In this document: piece after piece, positions 53,510-61,783 of the stretch
How the letters are laid out: each line of letters starts with the position of its first letter
Position numbering within the stretch: position 1 is the stretch's first letter
Origin: an uncultured Prevotella sp.
GTDB taxonomy: Bacteria > Bacteroidota > Bacteroidia > Bacteroidales > Bacteroidaceae
Length of the DNA: 64,000 bases
NCBI GenBank assembly: GCA_937907705.1
Contig: CALCVP010000067.1
Coordinates: 40,606 to 104,605, forward strand
Reading direction: 5' to 3'
The notes under the pieces: generated by a model
Told to the model about the DNA's origin: nothing
Seen by the model: only the letters and a program-made list of their open reading frames with translations
Database searches by the model: none
Program-made: the position numbers and the translations under genes

Positions 53510-55267
53510 ATGTATTTAGAGAAAATTTCTTCACCTAAAGATGTTAAAGCTCTTTCAATAGAGCAGATGTCGGCTTTGGCTGGCGAGATAAGAGAGGGTA
53601 TATTGAACCGTGTGAGCAATCATGGCGGCCATGTGGGGCCTAATTTAGGCATTACAGAGGCTACCATAGCGCTGACTTATGTGTTTGATGTGCCAGAAGA
53701 CAAGATTGTGTTTGATGTGTCTCACCAGATTTATCCTTATAAAATGCTTACAGGTCGTGCGTTTGGATATGTAGACAACGCTCGTTTTGATGAGGTGTCG
53801 GGTTACAGTTCACCGGCAGAATCGCCCGTTTATGACCAGTTTGAGGTAGGGCATACTTCTACTTCTGTGGCTTTGGCCAGTGGCTTGCAGAAGGCCCGCG
53901 ACATGAAAGGTGGCAAAGAGAATGTCATAGCCCTGATAGGTGATGGCTCATTGAGCGGTGGCGAGGCTTTTGAAGGCTTTGACATGGCTGCAGAATTGGG
54001 CACCAACATGATTGTGGTGGTTAATGACAATGAGATGTCTATTGCCGAAAATCATGGCGGATTGTATCGTAACTTACAGCAACTGAGGGATACTGACGGG
54101 CAGGCTGAGTGCAATTTCTTCAAGGCAATGGGCTTTGACTATCTCTATGTAGCAGAAGGCAACGATATAGCAGCATTGATTGCGGCTTTTGAAAAGGTAA
54201 AAGGCATAGACCATCCTATTGTAGTGCATATTCATACTGAGAAGGGACATGGCTATCCTTTGGCTGTAGAGCACAAGGAAGCGTTTCATTGGCACATGCC
54301 TTTTGACCTGAAAACAGGTAAGCTAAAGGTTGCTGACAGTGGCGAGTATTTCCCTGTTTTGGTGGGTAAATATCTGGTAGAGAAGGCTAAGACGGATGAT
54401 AAATTGGTGGCAGTGTCGGCAGCTGTGCCTGGCAGTATAGGCTTCGGACCGGAGATACGCCAGCAGTTGGGTGCGCAACATGTAGACGTGGGCATTGCCG
54501 AAGAGGAAGCAGTAGCCATGATTTCGGGTATGGCTAAAGGCGGATTGCACCCAGTATTCAGTACGTATGCTACTTTTATACAACGCACATACGACCAGCT
54601 GGCACAAGACTTATGCGTCAACAGCAATCCTGCTGTTATCAATGTGATAGGAGCTTCAGTATTTGGCATGAACGATATTACCCATATCTGCTTCTTTGAT
54701 ATACCTATGCTGAGCCACATTCCTAATCTTGTTTTTCTGGCACCTACTACTTATGAGGAATTTGTAGCTATGGAAGATTGGGCTATCAGTCAGGATAAAT
54801 ATCCCGTAGCAGTACGCATACCGGAGGCTTTAGTGGCGCATAGCGATGAGGCTTACGATACGGATTATAGCCAATTGAACAAGTTTAAGATGACTGTGAA
54901 GGGCAACACCGTAGCTATTGTTGCCCTGGGCGACTTCTATCAGAAGGGCGAACGTGTGGTAGCTAAACTGAAGGAGCATGGCGTTCAGGCCACGCTGATT
55001 AACCCACGCTTTGTGTCAGGACTGGATGAAGACATGTTGAACGACCTGAAAGCAACGCATCAGTTGGTTGTAACCCTTGAAGACGGCTGCATAGACGGTG
55101 GTTTTGGCGAGCGCATAAGCCGTTATTATGGTTCTTCAAACGTCAAGACACTCAATTTTGGCGTAGAAAAGAAGCTTTATGACCGCTTTGATGTAAACCA
55201 ACTGCTTAAAGACAATAAGCTGACAGATGAGCAGATAGTGGATGAAATCATGGCAACCTTGAAGTAA
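53510..55267 (+). CDS. DXS-like thiamine-diphosphate transketolase
   Basis: 585 residues, shorter than canonical DXS (about 620-640). The thiamine-diphosphate motif is IGDGSLSGGEAFEGF...NDNEMSIAEN (about 143-185), and the family block SHQIYPYKMLTGR is present. The second half has VGIAEEEAVAMISGMAKGG with the activating Glu. In canonical DXS the segment DRAGxVGxDGxTHxGxFD supplies residues that hold glyceraldehyde phosphate; here it reads IGASVFGMNDITHICFFD, so the Arg is lost and GIAEQHA has become GIAEEEA. It is therefore a DXS-family paralog with an altered substrate pocket and not safely named dxs. Confidence 0.8.
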   Translation: MYLEKISSPKDVKALSIEQMSALAGEIREGILNRVSNHGGHVGPNLGITEATIALTYVFDVPEDKIVFDVSHQIYPYKMLTGRAFGYVDNARFDEVSGYSSPAESPVYDQFEVGHTSTSVALASGLQKARDMKGGKENVIALIGDGSLSGGEAFEGFDMAAELGTNMIVVVNDNEMSIAENHGGLYRNLQQLRDTDGQAECNFFKAMGFDYLYVAEGNDIAALIAAFEKVKGIDHPIVVHIHTEKGHGYPLAVEHKEAFHWHMPFDLKTGKLKVADSGEYFPVLVGKYLVEKAKTDDKLVAVSAAVPGSIGFGPEIRQQLGAQHVDVGIAEEEAVAMISGMAKGGLHPVFSTYATFIQRTYDQLAQDLCVNSNPAVINVIGASVFGMNDITHICFFDIPMLSHIPNLVFLAPTTYEEFVAMEDWAISQDKYPVAVRIPEALVAHSDEAYDTDYSQLNKFKMTVKGNTVAIVALGDFYQKGERVVAKLKEHGVQATLINPRFVSGLDEDMLNDLKATHQLVVTLEDGCIDGGFGERISRYYGSSNVKTLNFGVEKKLYDRFDVNQLLKDNKLTDEQIVDEIMATLK

Positions 55268-55310
55268 TACCCCTGTTGTCTGTCGGTTAATAGATAGCTG
55301 TATCATCATA

Positions 55311-55358
55311 AAAAGGCGCATCCATGCATTGCCAACAATGCGGGATGCGCCTTTTCTT
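55311..55358 (+). terminator. Terminator of the DXS-like gene
   Basis: AAAAGGCGCATCC (55311-55323) pairs perfectly with GGATGCGCCTTTT (55343-55355); the loop contains GCATTG/CAATGC, extending the structure. Confidence 0.85.
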
Positions 55359-55508
55359 TGTCTGTTTATATTATAAGATGTACCATGTAGACACATCATA
55401 TAGACTAAGCTGTTGCAGCACATTGCAGTATCGGTATAAAAGAATACAATATACTGTATATCAGCTATTTACAAAATTTCAAGCATGTTGTGTCAGACGC
55501 TATATAGT

Positions 55509-57026
55509 TTATTGATGTTGGTCGCGCAATAAGTCGTTAACAGTTTTTACAGGATTGAAGGTTGAGAGCGGAACTTCTACAAATACTGTATTCCAATCGC
55601 TCATGGCACCATTCCATAAGCCTGGCAATTCAAGAGCCTTCAGTTCCTTACCGTTCTTGCTTTTGCTGCTGATAAAGCCAGTAGACTTGTCTACATAGTC
55701 GGGCAGATTGAAGCGTCTGCCTTTATAATCCTTAATGGCGCATACCAAATCTACGGGATTAAAGAAGGTGCCTTCTGTAAACATCTTCATGTATTCTGCA
55801 TTGTTTTTGTCAATTTGGCTGCTCTCCAATATTTGCAGACTTACGGTTCCGTCTTGGTTGTAGGTAAGGAAAGGACCGCCACCAGGCTCGCCCACGTTCT
55901 TTACAACACCGCAAACGCGCATTGGACGGTTGAGCTTCTTGTGCAGATAGATAACCAAATCGGCATCTTCTAATTCTTTAATGTCGGCCTTGCGGCAGCA
56001 AAGGTCGCGCTGCAAGAATCTGATAATTTCTTCCAATTGCTCATGAGTATAATTGCCGGTATCAAGAAGATGCAAGTAGTCAAAGGCTCTCTTTTGTAGC
56101 GAAATAAGCACTCCTGCCAACAGTTGCTTGTAAGTTACAGTATCAGTTTTCAGTCTGTCGGGCACCACATTGTCTATATTCTTGATGAATACCACGTCAG
56201 CGTCAATTTCATTGAGGTTTTCTATCAATGCACCATGACCGCCTGGACGGAACAACAGACTGCCATCTTCGTTGCGGAAAGGCGTGTTGTCGGGGTTGGC
56301 AGCAATGGTATCTGTGCTTGGCTTCTGCTCAGAGAAAGTTACTTTATAGTCTATTCCAAACTTGTCTATATATTTGCCAACCTTTTCTTTTACCTCTTTC
56401 TCAAAGAGATGCATGTGCTCATGGCTTACAGTAAAGTGTATATGAGCTTCGCCGTTGCTGGCTGCATAGAGGGCAGCTTCTACCAAATGCTCCTCCATAG
56501 GTTTGCGTGCGCCATCGGCATACTTGTGAAACAGCAGCAGACCTTTAGGCAGCTGACCGTAGTTAAGACCCTTCTCTTCCAGCATGTTGGCTACTATCAG
56601 TTTGTATTCGCCGGCAGCTATCAGCTCGTCAATGTCTTTTCCTTCGTTCTTTTTGCACATCTCATTGAGTGCTTCGTAGAAAGCAAACTTTTTGATATTG
56701 TCAAAATAAGTCTTCTCAAAGTCTGTTTGTGGGGTAGTGTACTCTGCTGCCAAGAAAGCAAACATATTTTTGAACATACGGCTTGCAGCACCGCTGGCGG
56801 GCACAAACTTGACTATTTGATGCCCTTCTGCCTTATATCCCTTCCACAAATCAATGTATTCTTCGCGCTGTTTTTCATCAAATGCAATGACACCAGCTCC
56901 TAATCCTGCTGGTGCTTCAAGGCGCAAGAAAGGAAATCCCTTCTTGAAATCGTCTAACTGAGCTATTACTTGCTCTTCTGTAATGCCTTTTTGGGCAATC
57001 TGCTTTAAATCTTCTTGTGATAACAT
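55509..57026 (-). CDS. DUF4301 family protein
   Basis: 505 residues, cytosolic. The N-terminal FLRLEAPAGLGAGVIAFDE and the segment VKFVPASGAASRMFKNMFAF are characteristic of DUF4301, a Bacteroidota-enriched family without an assigned function. FRPGGHGALIENLNEIDADVVFIKNIDN and GEPGGGPFL resemble the loops of sugar-nucleotide transferases (a UDP-sugar pyrophosphorylase-like fold), so a nucleotide-sugar role is possible. A -7-like TATATTTG (57245-57238) lies upstream without a -33 partner. Confidence 0.82.
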   Translation of the reverse strand: MLSQEDLKQIAQKGITEEQVIAQLDDFKKGFPFLRLEAPAGLGAGVIAFDEKQREEYIDLWKGYKAEGHQIVKFVPASGAASRMFKNMFAFLAAEYTTPQTDFEKTYFDNIKKFAFYEALNEMCKKNEGKDIDELIAAGEYKLIVANMLEEKGLNYGQLPKGLLLFHKYADGARKPMEEHLVEAALYAASNGEAHIHFTVSHEHMHLFEKEVKEKVGKYIDKFGIDYKVTFSEQKPSTDTIAANPDNTPFRNEDGSLLFRPGGHGALIENLNEIDADVVFIKNIDNVVPDRLKTDTVTYKQLLAGVLISLQKRAFDYLHLLDTGNYTHEQLEEIIRFLQRDLCCRKADIKELEDADLVIYLHKKLNRPMRVCGVVKNVGEPGGGPFLTYNQDGTVSLQILESSQIDKNNAEYMKMFTEGTFFNPVDLVCAIKDYKGRRFNLPDYVDKSTGFISSKSKNGKELKALELPGLWNGAMSDWNTVFVEVPLSTFNPVKTVNDLLRDQHQ

Positions 57027-57433
57027 AATACTGTCTTTATAAGGTATATAGTAATTATTTTCAAGCCTTTTTTACAATATAACACATGAGTTGGACTACA
57101 CAGCTATGTCAGGCGGTCATTCGTGCTTATGCATGAGGCAGTGCTGCTGCTACGTAGTAAAGCTCGGCTGGCAGTGGCGCAATAGCGTAGAGAGTATGCT
57201 TTGTCAGTCTGCTTTCATCTTGTAAAGTAAGTTATTGCAAATATAAGATATTTTTCTTTAATGCCATTCAGTTGAGGATTAAAAAGTTGTTACTTATTGG
57301 AATAAAGCTGACATTTGTGATGAATAATGGTCAGAAACGCACGGTTTTATTGAAAAAATTAGTAAGTTTGCAATTGATTCCAGATGCATGGAAGCCGTTT
57401 TTTTGTAGAATGACGATAAAAGAACCTATAGTT

Positions 57434-59641
57434 ATGAATGAAAAACTGGTTTTTACAAAAGAAGAAAAAGCAGAAGTACTTGCACTTGCACGCCAATTGC
57501 GAGGCAGCATAGGCAACATGATAGACGGTGATGAGAACAAGATTTTTCATTATTTCAAGTCGGCTCTGTTGGCCAATAAAGTGCAGCGCAATGTATTCGG
57601 GCTTAATCCTATTTTACTAAGTCTGCAAACTGCCGTCATAGCTGTTGATGAAATTGGGCTGAAGCGTGATGGCGTACTTGCCATATTGCTGTATAGCTGT
57701 GTGGGCACAGATGAGGCTTCTATGGATGAAATAAAAGACTTGTTTGGCGAGAATGTGGCGCGCATCATTCATGGATTGCGCAGAATACAAGACCTTTACA
57801 AGAAAAATCCTGTGATAGAGAGCGAAAACTTCCGCAATCTTTTGCTCTCTTTTGCCGAAGACATGCGTGTAATCCTTATTATGATAGCAGACCGTGTTAA
57901 CTTGATGAGGCAGATAAGGGACACAACAAACAATGAAGCCAAGATAGAAGTAAGTCAAGAAGCCAGCTATCTTTATGCGCCTTTGGCACATAAATTGGGC
58001 CTTTATAAACTGAAAAGTGAGCTGGAAGACCTCAGTCTCAAGTACTTGGAGCACGATGCTTACTACATGATAAAGGAAAAGCTGAATGCCACAAAGAAGA
58101 GTCGTGATGCGTATATAGAACGCTTTATAGCACCGATTAAGCAAAAGCTGGATGAGGCTGGCTTTAAGTTTCACATGAAAGGACGCACCAAAAGCATCCA
58201 TTCCATCTGGCAAAAGATGAAGAAACAGCAGTGTGGTTTTGAAGGAATCTATGACCTGTTTGCTATCAGAATTATACTTGATTCGCCTTTGGACCAAGAG
58301 AAAGTGCAGTGCTGGCAGGTCTTTGCCATGATTACCAACATGTATCAACCCAACCCAAAGCGCTTGCGCGACTGGCTCAGTGTGCCTAAATCCAATGGCT
58401 ATGAAAGTTTGCATATCACAGTGTTGGGGCCTGAAAACAAGTGGGTAGAGGTGCAGATTCGTACAGAACGGATGGACGAAGTGGCTGAACGTGGTCTTGC
58501 CGCACACTGGAGATACAAAGGTATCAAAGGGGAGAGTGGGCTGGACGAATGGCTCAACAGTATACGTACAGCATTGGAAAACAAAGACGACATGCAGGTA
58601 ATTGACCAGTTTAAGATGGACCTGTATGAAGACGAAGTGTTTGTGTTTACCCCGAAAGGCGAGCTGATGAAGTTTCCCAAAGGGGCAACAGTGCTTGACT
58701 TTGCCTATCGCATACACTCTAATATTGGCAACCATTGTACTGGAGCACGTATCAATAACAAGGTAGTTACCTTTAGGCATGTGCTGCAGAATGGCGACCA
58801 GGTAGAGATAATGACAGCCTCTAACCAAAAGCCTAAGCAGGATTGGCTTAATATAGTCAAGACAAGCAGAGGCAAAGCAAAGGTAAGAATGGCTCTTAAA
58901 GAGCAGCAGGTAAAAGATGGTGCTTATGCAAAAGAGATGCTGGAGCGCCGCCTGAAGAACCGTAAAATAGAAGTGGATGAGAGCACATTGTCGCATTTGG
59001 TGAAGAAAATGGGCTTTAAAGAAGCCAATGACTTCTATCGGCGTATAGCGGATGGCAGTGTAGATTTGAACCAAGCTATAGACACTTATGTCAAGTTGCA
59101 ACAGGGAAGTGGAGCGGCGGCAGCGGTAATGCCAGCCAGAAGTGCAGAGGAGTTTAGCTTTGAAAGCCCCAACGAGGAGCTGACCTATTCTACCGATGAT
59201 GTGCTTGTGATAGACCAAAACCTTAAAGGCGTAGATTACAGTTTGGCAAAGTGCTGTCATCCTATTTATGGTGATAAGGTGTTTGGCTTTGTAACCGTGA
59301 ATGGTGGTATAAAGATACACCGTTGCGATTGCCCTAATGCGCCAGAGTTGCGTCGCCGTTTTGGCTATCGTATAGTAAAGGCCATGTGGAGTGGCAAAGG
59401 CACATCGCAGTATTCTACAACATTGAAGATAATAGGCAATGATGATATTGGCATTGTAAATAATGTAACAAGCATTATCTCAAAAGAAGAAAAAATAATG
59501 ATGCGCAGCATTAACATAGATAGTCACGATGGATTGTTTAGTGGTAATCTGGTAGTTAATGTGGAAGATACAAGCAGGCTGGAGCAGATTATTAAAAAGC
59601 TGCGTCAGGTTAAAGGGGTAAAGCAAGTTATCAGACTGTAG
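57434..59641 (+). CDS. relA: RelA-type (p)ppGpp synthetase with degenerate HD domain
   Basis: 735 residues from the ATG at 57434 (57410 and 57272 are in frame, but the stretch before lacks family features and contains a TAAGTTTG -7-like box at 57363). Same architecture as the first RSH: pseudo-HD, synthetase (GRTKSIHSIWQKM, VPKSNGYESLHITV, EVQIRTERMDEVAERG), TGS (VFTPKGELMKFPKGATVLDF), zinc-finger segment (KCCHPIYGDKVFG) and ACT. Where the other enzyme has LLHDVVEDT this one has LLYSCVGTD, so the hydrolase metal site is gone. It should only synthesise (p)ppGpp. Confidence 0.88.
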   Translation: MNEKLVFTKEEKAEVLALARQLRGSIGNMIDGDENKIFHYFKSALLANKVQRNVFGLNPILLSLQTAVIAVDEIGLKRDGVLAILLYSCVGTDEASMDEIKDLFGENVARIIHGLRRIQDLYKKNPVIESENFRNLLLSFAEDMRVILIMIADRVNLMRQIRDTTNNEAKIEVSQEASYLYAPLAHKLGLYKLKSELEDLSLKYLEHDAYYMIKEKLNATKKSRDAYIERFIAPIKQKLDEAGFKFHMKGRTKSIHSIWQKMKKQQCGFEGIYDLFAIRIILDSPLDQEKVQCWQVFAMITNMYQPNPKRLRDWLSVPKSNGYESLHITVLGPENKWVEVQIRTERMDEVAERGLAAHWRYKGIKGESGLDEWLNSIRTALENKDDMQVIDQFKMDLYEDEVFVFTPKGELMKFPKGATVLDFAYRIHSNIGNHCTGARINNKVVTFRHVLQNGDQVEIMTASNQKPKQDWLNIVKTSRGKAKVRMALKEQQVKDGAYAKEMLERRLKNRKIEVDESTLSHLVKKMGFKEANDFYRRIADGSVDLNQAIDTYVKLQQGSGAAAAVMPARSAEEFSFESPNEELTYSTDDVLVIDQNLKGVDYSLAKCCHPIYGDKVFGFVTVNGGIKIHRCDCPNAPELRRRFGYRIVKAMWSGKGTSQYSTTLKIIGNDDIGIVNNVTSIISKEEKIMMRSINIDSHDGLFSGNLVVNVEDTSRLEQIIKKLRQVKGVKQVIRL

Positions 59642-59661
59642 CTTTTGACACAGTCTGATAA
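59628..59661 (+). terminator. Perfect hairpin overlapping the relA stop
   Basis: TTATCAGACTGT (59628-59639) pairs perfectly with ACAGTCTGATAA (59650-59661) around a 10-base loop. There is no T-tract; it begins inside the coding region. Confidence 0.55.
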
Positions 59662-59764
59662 TCTGCTTTCTACGTGTTCAGTCTGCCATAAATAGGCTAT
59701 TTGTTGCATCAGTATGTGCGATTGACCATTTAATCATGAAAAACAATATTGTAAAAGAATAGAT

Positions 59765-60196
59765 ATGAGTAAGTTTATCAATGAATTTAAGGAGTTTGCC
59801 GTAAAGGGAAATGCGGTAGACATGGCTGTAGGTGTAATAATAGGAGGTGCTTTTGGCAAAATAATATCCTCCATCGTAGACGATATTATCATGCCTCCTA
59901 TCGGTTGGCTGATAGGTGGTGTTAACTTTACAGACTTGAAGTTTACGCTTCCTTCAGTTGATATGGGCGTGGAAAAGCTGCAATCTGCCACTATCAATTA
60001 TGGCAATTTCTTGCAGACAACATTTGATTTTGTCATTATAGCTTTCTGCGTTTTCCTGATGGTAAAGGGTGTCAACAAGTTGGCTCGCAAGAAAGAGGAG
60101 GCGAAAGAAGAACTTAAGCCTAAGCAACCGGAACTTGCTAATGAAGAGAAACTGTTGACCGAAATTCGTGATTTATTGAAAGAGAAGCAGTCATAA
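59765..60196 (+). CDS. mscL: Large-conductance mechanosensitive channel MscL
   Basis: 143 residues. The first helix and pore [20 protein letters not shown] is near the N-terminus, TM1 continues through [19 protein letters not shown], and TM2 is [18 protein letters not shown]. The charged C-terminal helix is cytoplasmic. It opens under membrane tension and releases solutes on osmotic downshock. It is a single gene with a clear terminator. Confidence 0.95.
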   Translation: MSKFINEFKEFAVKGNAVDMAVGVIIGGAFGKIISSIVDDIIMPPIGWLIGGVNFTDLKFTLPSVDMGVEKLQSATINYGNFLQTTFDFVIIAFCVFLMVKGVNKLARKKEEAKEELKPKQPELANEEKLLTEIRDLLKEKQS

Positions 60197-60236
60197 TCTT
60201 GACTTTTTCAGGCAGAACAGATAATAGAAAAATGTG

Positions 60237-60273
60237 GCAAGGCAGAAAAAATACATCTGTCTTGCTTTTTTTG
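60237..60273 (+). terminator. Terminator of mscL
   Basis: GCAAGGCAGA (60237-60246) pairs with TCTGTCTTGC (60256-60265), one G-T pair, followed by seven T. Confidence 0.85.
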
Positions 60274-60399
60274 TTGATGGAAAAAGAAATAAATTGCTTT
60301 AGAAATTACATAAAACGTACTTACTGAATAAATTAAGTATCTTTATGTTGGTATATGGTATAAAATCGCATTAATATGTAAATTGATTAAAGATAAATA

Positions 60400-60429
60400 T
60401 TGTCAATTGTGTAAAATTGTATATCTTTG
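60400..60429 (+). promoter_or_regulatory. Distal promoter of asnA
   Basis: TTG (60400-60402), 19 bases, TATCTTTG (60422-60429). It lies at the head of the first copy of a duplicated promoter element. The rest of the 351-base gap upstream of asnA is the mscL terminator and AT-rich DNA. Confidence 0.6.
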
Positions 60430-60517
60430 CATAAACTAAGCTTCGGCTCGGCAATGAAAGCAAGCTTTATTGCATTCGCACTTGCATTATCTTTGCATAA
60501 ACCAAGCTTCGGCTCGG
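60422..60517 (+). repeat. Tandem 66-base promoter repeat upstream of asnA
   Basis: A 30-base block begins TATCTTTGCATAAAC and ends AAGCTTCGGCTCGG. It occurs at 60422-60451 and again at 60488-60517, differing at one base, with a period of 66. Each copy contains a -7 element (TATCTTTG). Between them lies an AAAGC-A-AGCTTT dyad and ATTGCATTCGC. The minus-strand region upstream of dnaX holds a related pair. Confidence 0.8.
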
Positions 60518-60547
60518 TGAATATTAATGATACAACAATAACGCAAT

Positions 60548-61585
60548 ATGAGTAAACTGATTAAACCTGTGAATTATCAATCGCTGCTCGATATGCATCA
60601 AACGGAGCAGGGCATAAAACTAATAAAAGAGTTTTTTCAATTGAATTTAGCTACGGAGTTGCGCCTAAGGCGTGTTACAGCCCCATTGTTTGTGCTTAAG
60701 GGTTTGGGCATCAATGATGACTTGAACGGGGTAGAGCGCCCTGTAACCTTTCCTATTAAAGATTTAGGCGATGCAAAAGCAGAGGTAGTTCATTCATTGG
60801 CAAAATGGAAGCGACTGACTTTGGCTGATTATGAGGTAGCTCCTGGTTATGGCATTTATACAGATATGAATGCTATTCGTGCGGATGAAGAGCTGGATAA
60901 TCTGCATTCACTTTATGTAGACCAGTGGGATTGGGAGGCATGTATAGAGAAAAGCCAACGCAATCTGGCAGTCTTGAAAGATGTGGTGCGCCGCATCTAT
61001 GCTGCTATTCTGCGTACAGAGTATTTGGTCTGTGAACGCTACTCGTGCATAAAGCCTTTTCTGCCATCTGCTATACACTTTATACATAGTGAAGAACTAT
61101 TGGCTATGTATCCTGATAAGACAGCTAAGGAGCGTGAAGACCTTATTTGTAAGAAATATGGAGCGGTGTTTGTAATAGGCATTGGCAGTAAATTAGCCAA
61201 TGGAGAGCCGCATGATGGCCGTGCTCCTGATTATGATGACTGGACCACGGAGAGCGAAAATGGATATCATGGACTAAATGGTGACATATTGATTTGGTAC
61301 CCCACATTAGATAGAGCAGTGGAGCTGTCGAGCATGGGCATACGTGTAGACCGTGAGGCACTGCTCAGACAGTTGAAGATAGCTGGCACTGAAGACCGGA
61401 AAAAACTCTACTTTCACCAGAAGCTGCTTAATGGTGAGCTACCGGAAAGCGTTGGAGGCGGTATCGGACAGAGCCGCTTGTGTATGGTGTTGCTGCATAA
61501 AGCCCATTTGGGTGAGATACAAGCCAGTATTTGGCCCGATGAGATGTATAAGGAATGTAAGGCTTTGGGCATGAATCTGATTTAG
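60548..61585 (+). CDS. asnA: Aspartate--ammonia ligase AsnA
   Basis: 345 residues, normal for AsnA (about 330-345). It is an ATP-dependent asparagine synthetase using ammonia, with a fold like class II aminoacyl-tRNA synthetases. Typical segments are LRLRRVTAPLFVLKGLGIND, VVHSLAKWKR, GIYTDMNAIRADEELDNLHS, YVDQWDWE and the C-terminal SVGGGIGQSRLCMVLL. It is monocistronic, with duplicated promoters upstream and a long hairpin downstream. Confidence 0.95.
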   Translation: MSKLIKPVNYQSLLDMHQTEQGIKLIKEFFQLNLATELRLRRVTAPLFVLKGLGINDDLNGVERPVTFPIKDLGDAKAEVVHSLAKWKRLTLADYEVAPGYGIYTDMNAIRADEELDNLHSLYVDQWDWEACIEKSQRNLAVLKDVVRRIYAAILRTEYLVCERYSCIKPFLPSAIHFIHSEELLAMYPDKTAKEREDLICKKYGAVFVIGIGSKLANGEPHDGRAPDYDDWTTESENGYHGLNGDILIWYPTLDRAVELSSMGIRVDREALLRQLKIAGTEDRKKLYFHQKLLNGELPESVGGGIGQSRLCMVLLHKAHLGEIQASIWPDEMYKECKALGMNLI

Positions 61586-61609
61586 CTTTTCGGTGCCGAA
61601 AGCATATTG

Positions 61610-61697
61610 ATAAGTAGGTGCTCGGAATTAATTTAAAAGCATCCCGTTAATCATAGCTGTTTCATGTATGCGATTAATTTTGAGCACCTGCTTATTA
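61610..61697. terminator. Long inverted repeat between asnA and dnaX
   Basis: ATAAGTAGGTGCTC...AATTAAT on the left pairs with ATTAATT...GAGCACCTGCTTAT on the right across a loop of about 35 bases. It sits between the convergent asnA and dnaX genes and can end either transcript. The length is unusual for a simple terminator. Confidence 0.6.
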
Positions 61698-61783
61698 TTA
61701 CCACGGTGTAGGGTGTTTGTCCCCTTGGCAGAAAATATTCCTTTGTTTGATAAGTATTCTATCGTAATATGCAGTCTGCTTGT

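Noticed and set aside
57040..57230. A sixth 22-base array upstream of relA
   Set aside because: Small palindromes (ATGCAT, CTACGTAG) occur about 22 bases apart, but the units share no sequence and the phase drifts, so it is not distinguishable from chance by eye.
57617..59320. A 567-residue minus-strand frame opposite relA
   Set aside because: It is a shadow of a strongly conserved gene; the plus-strand frame carries all family motifs and the antisense translation has none.
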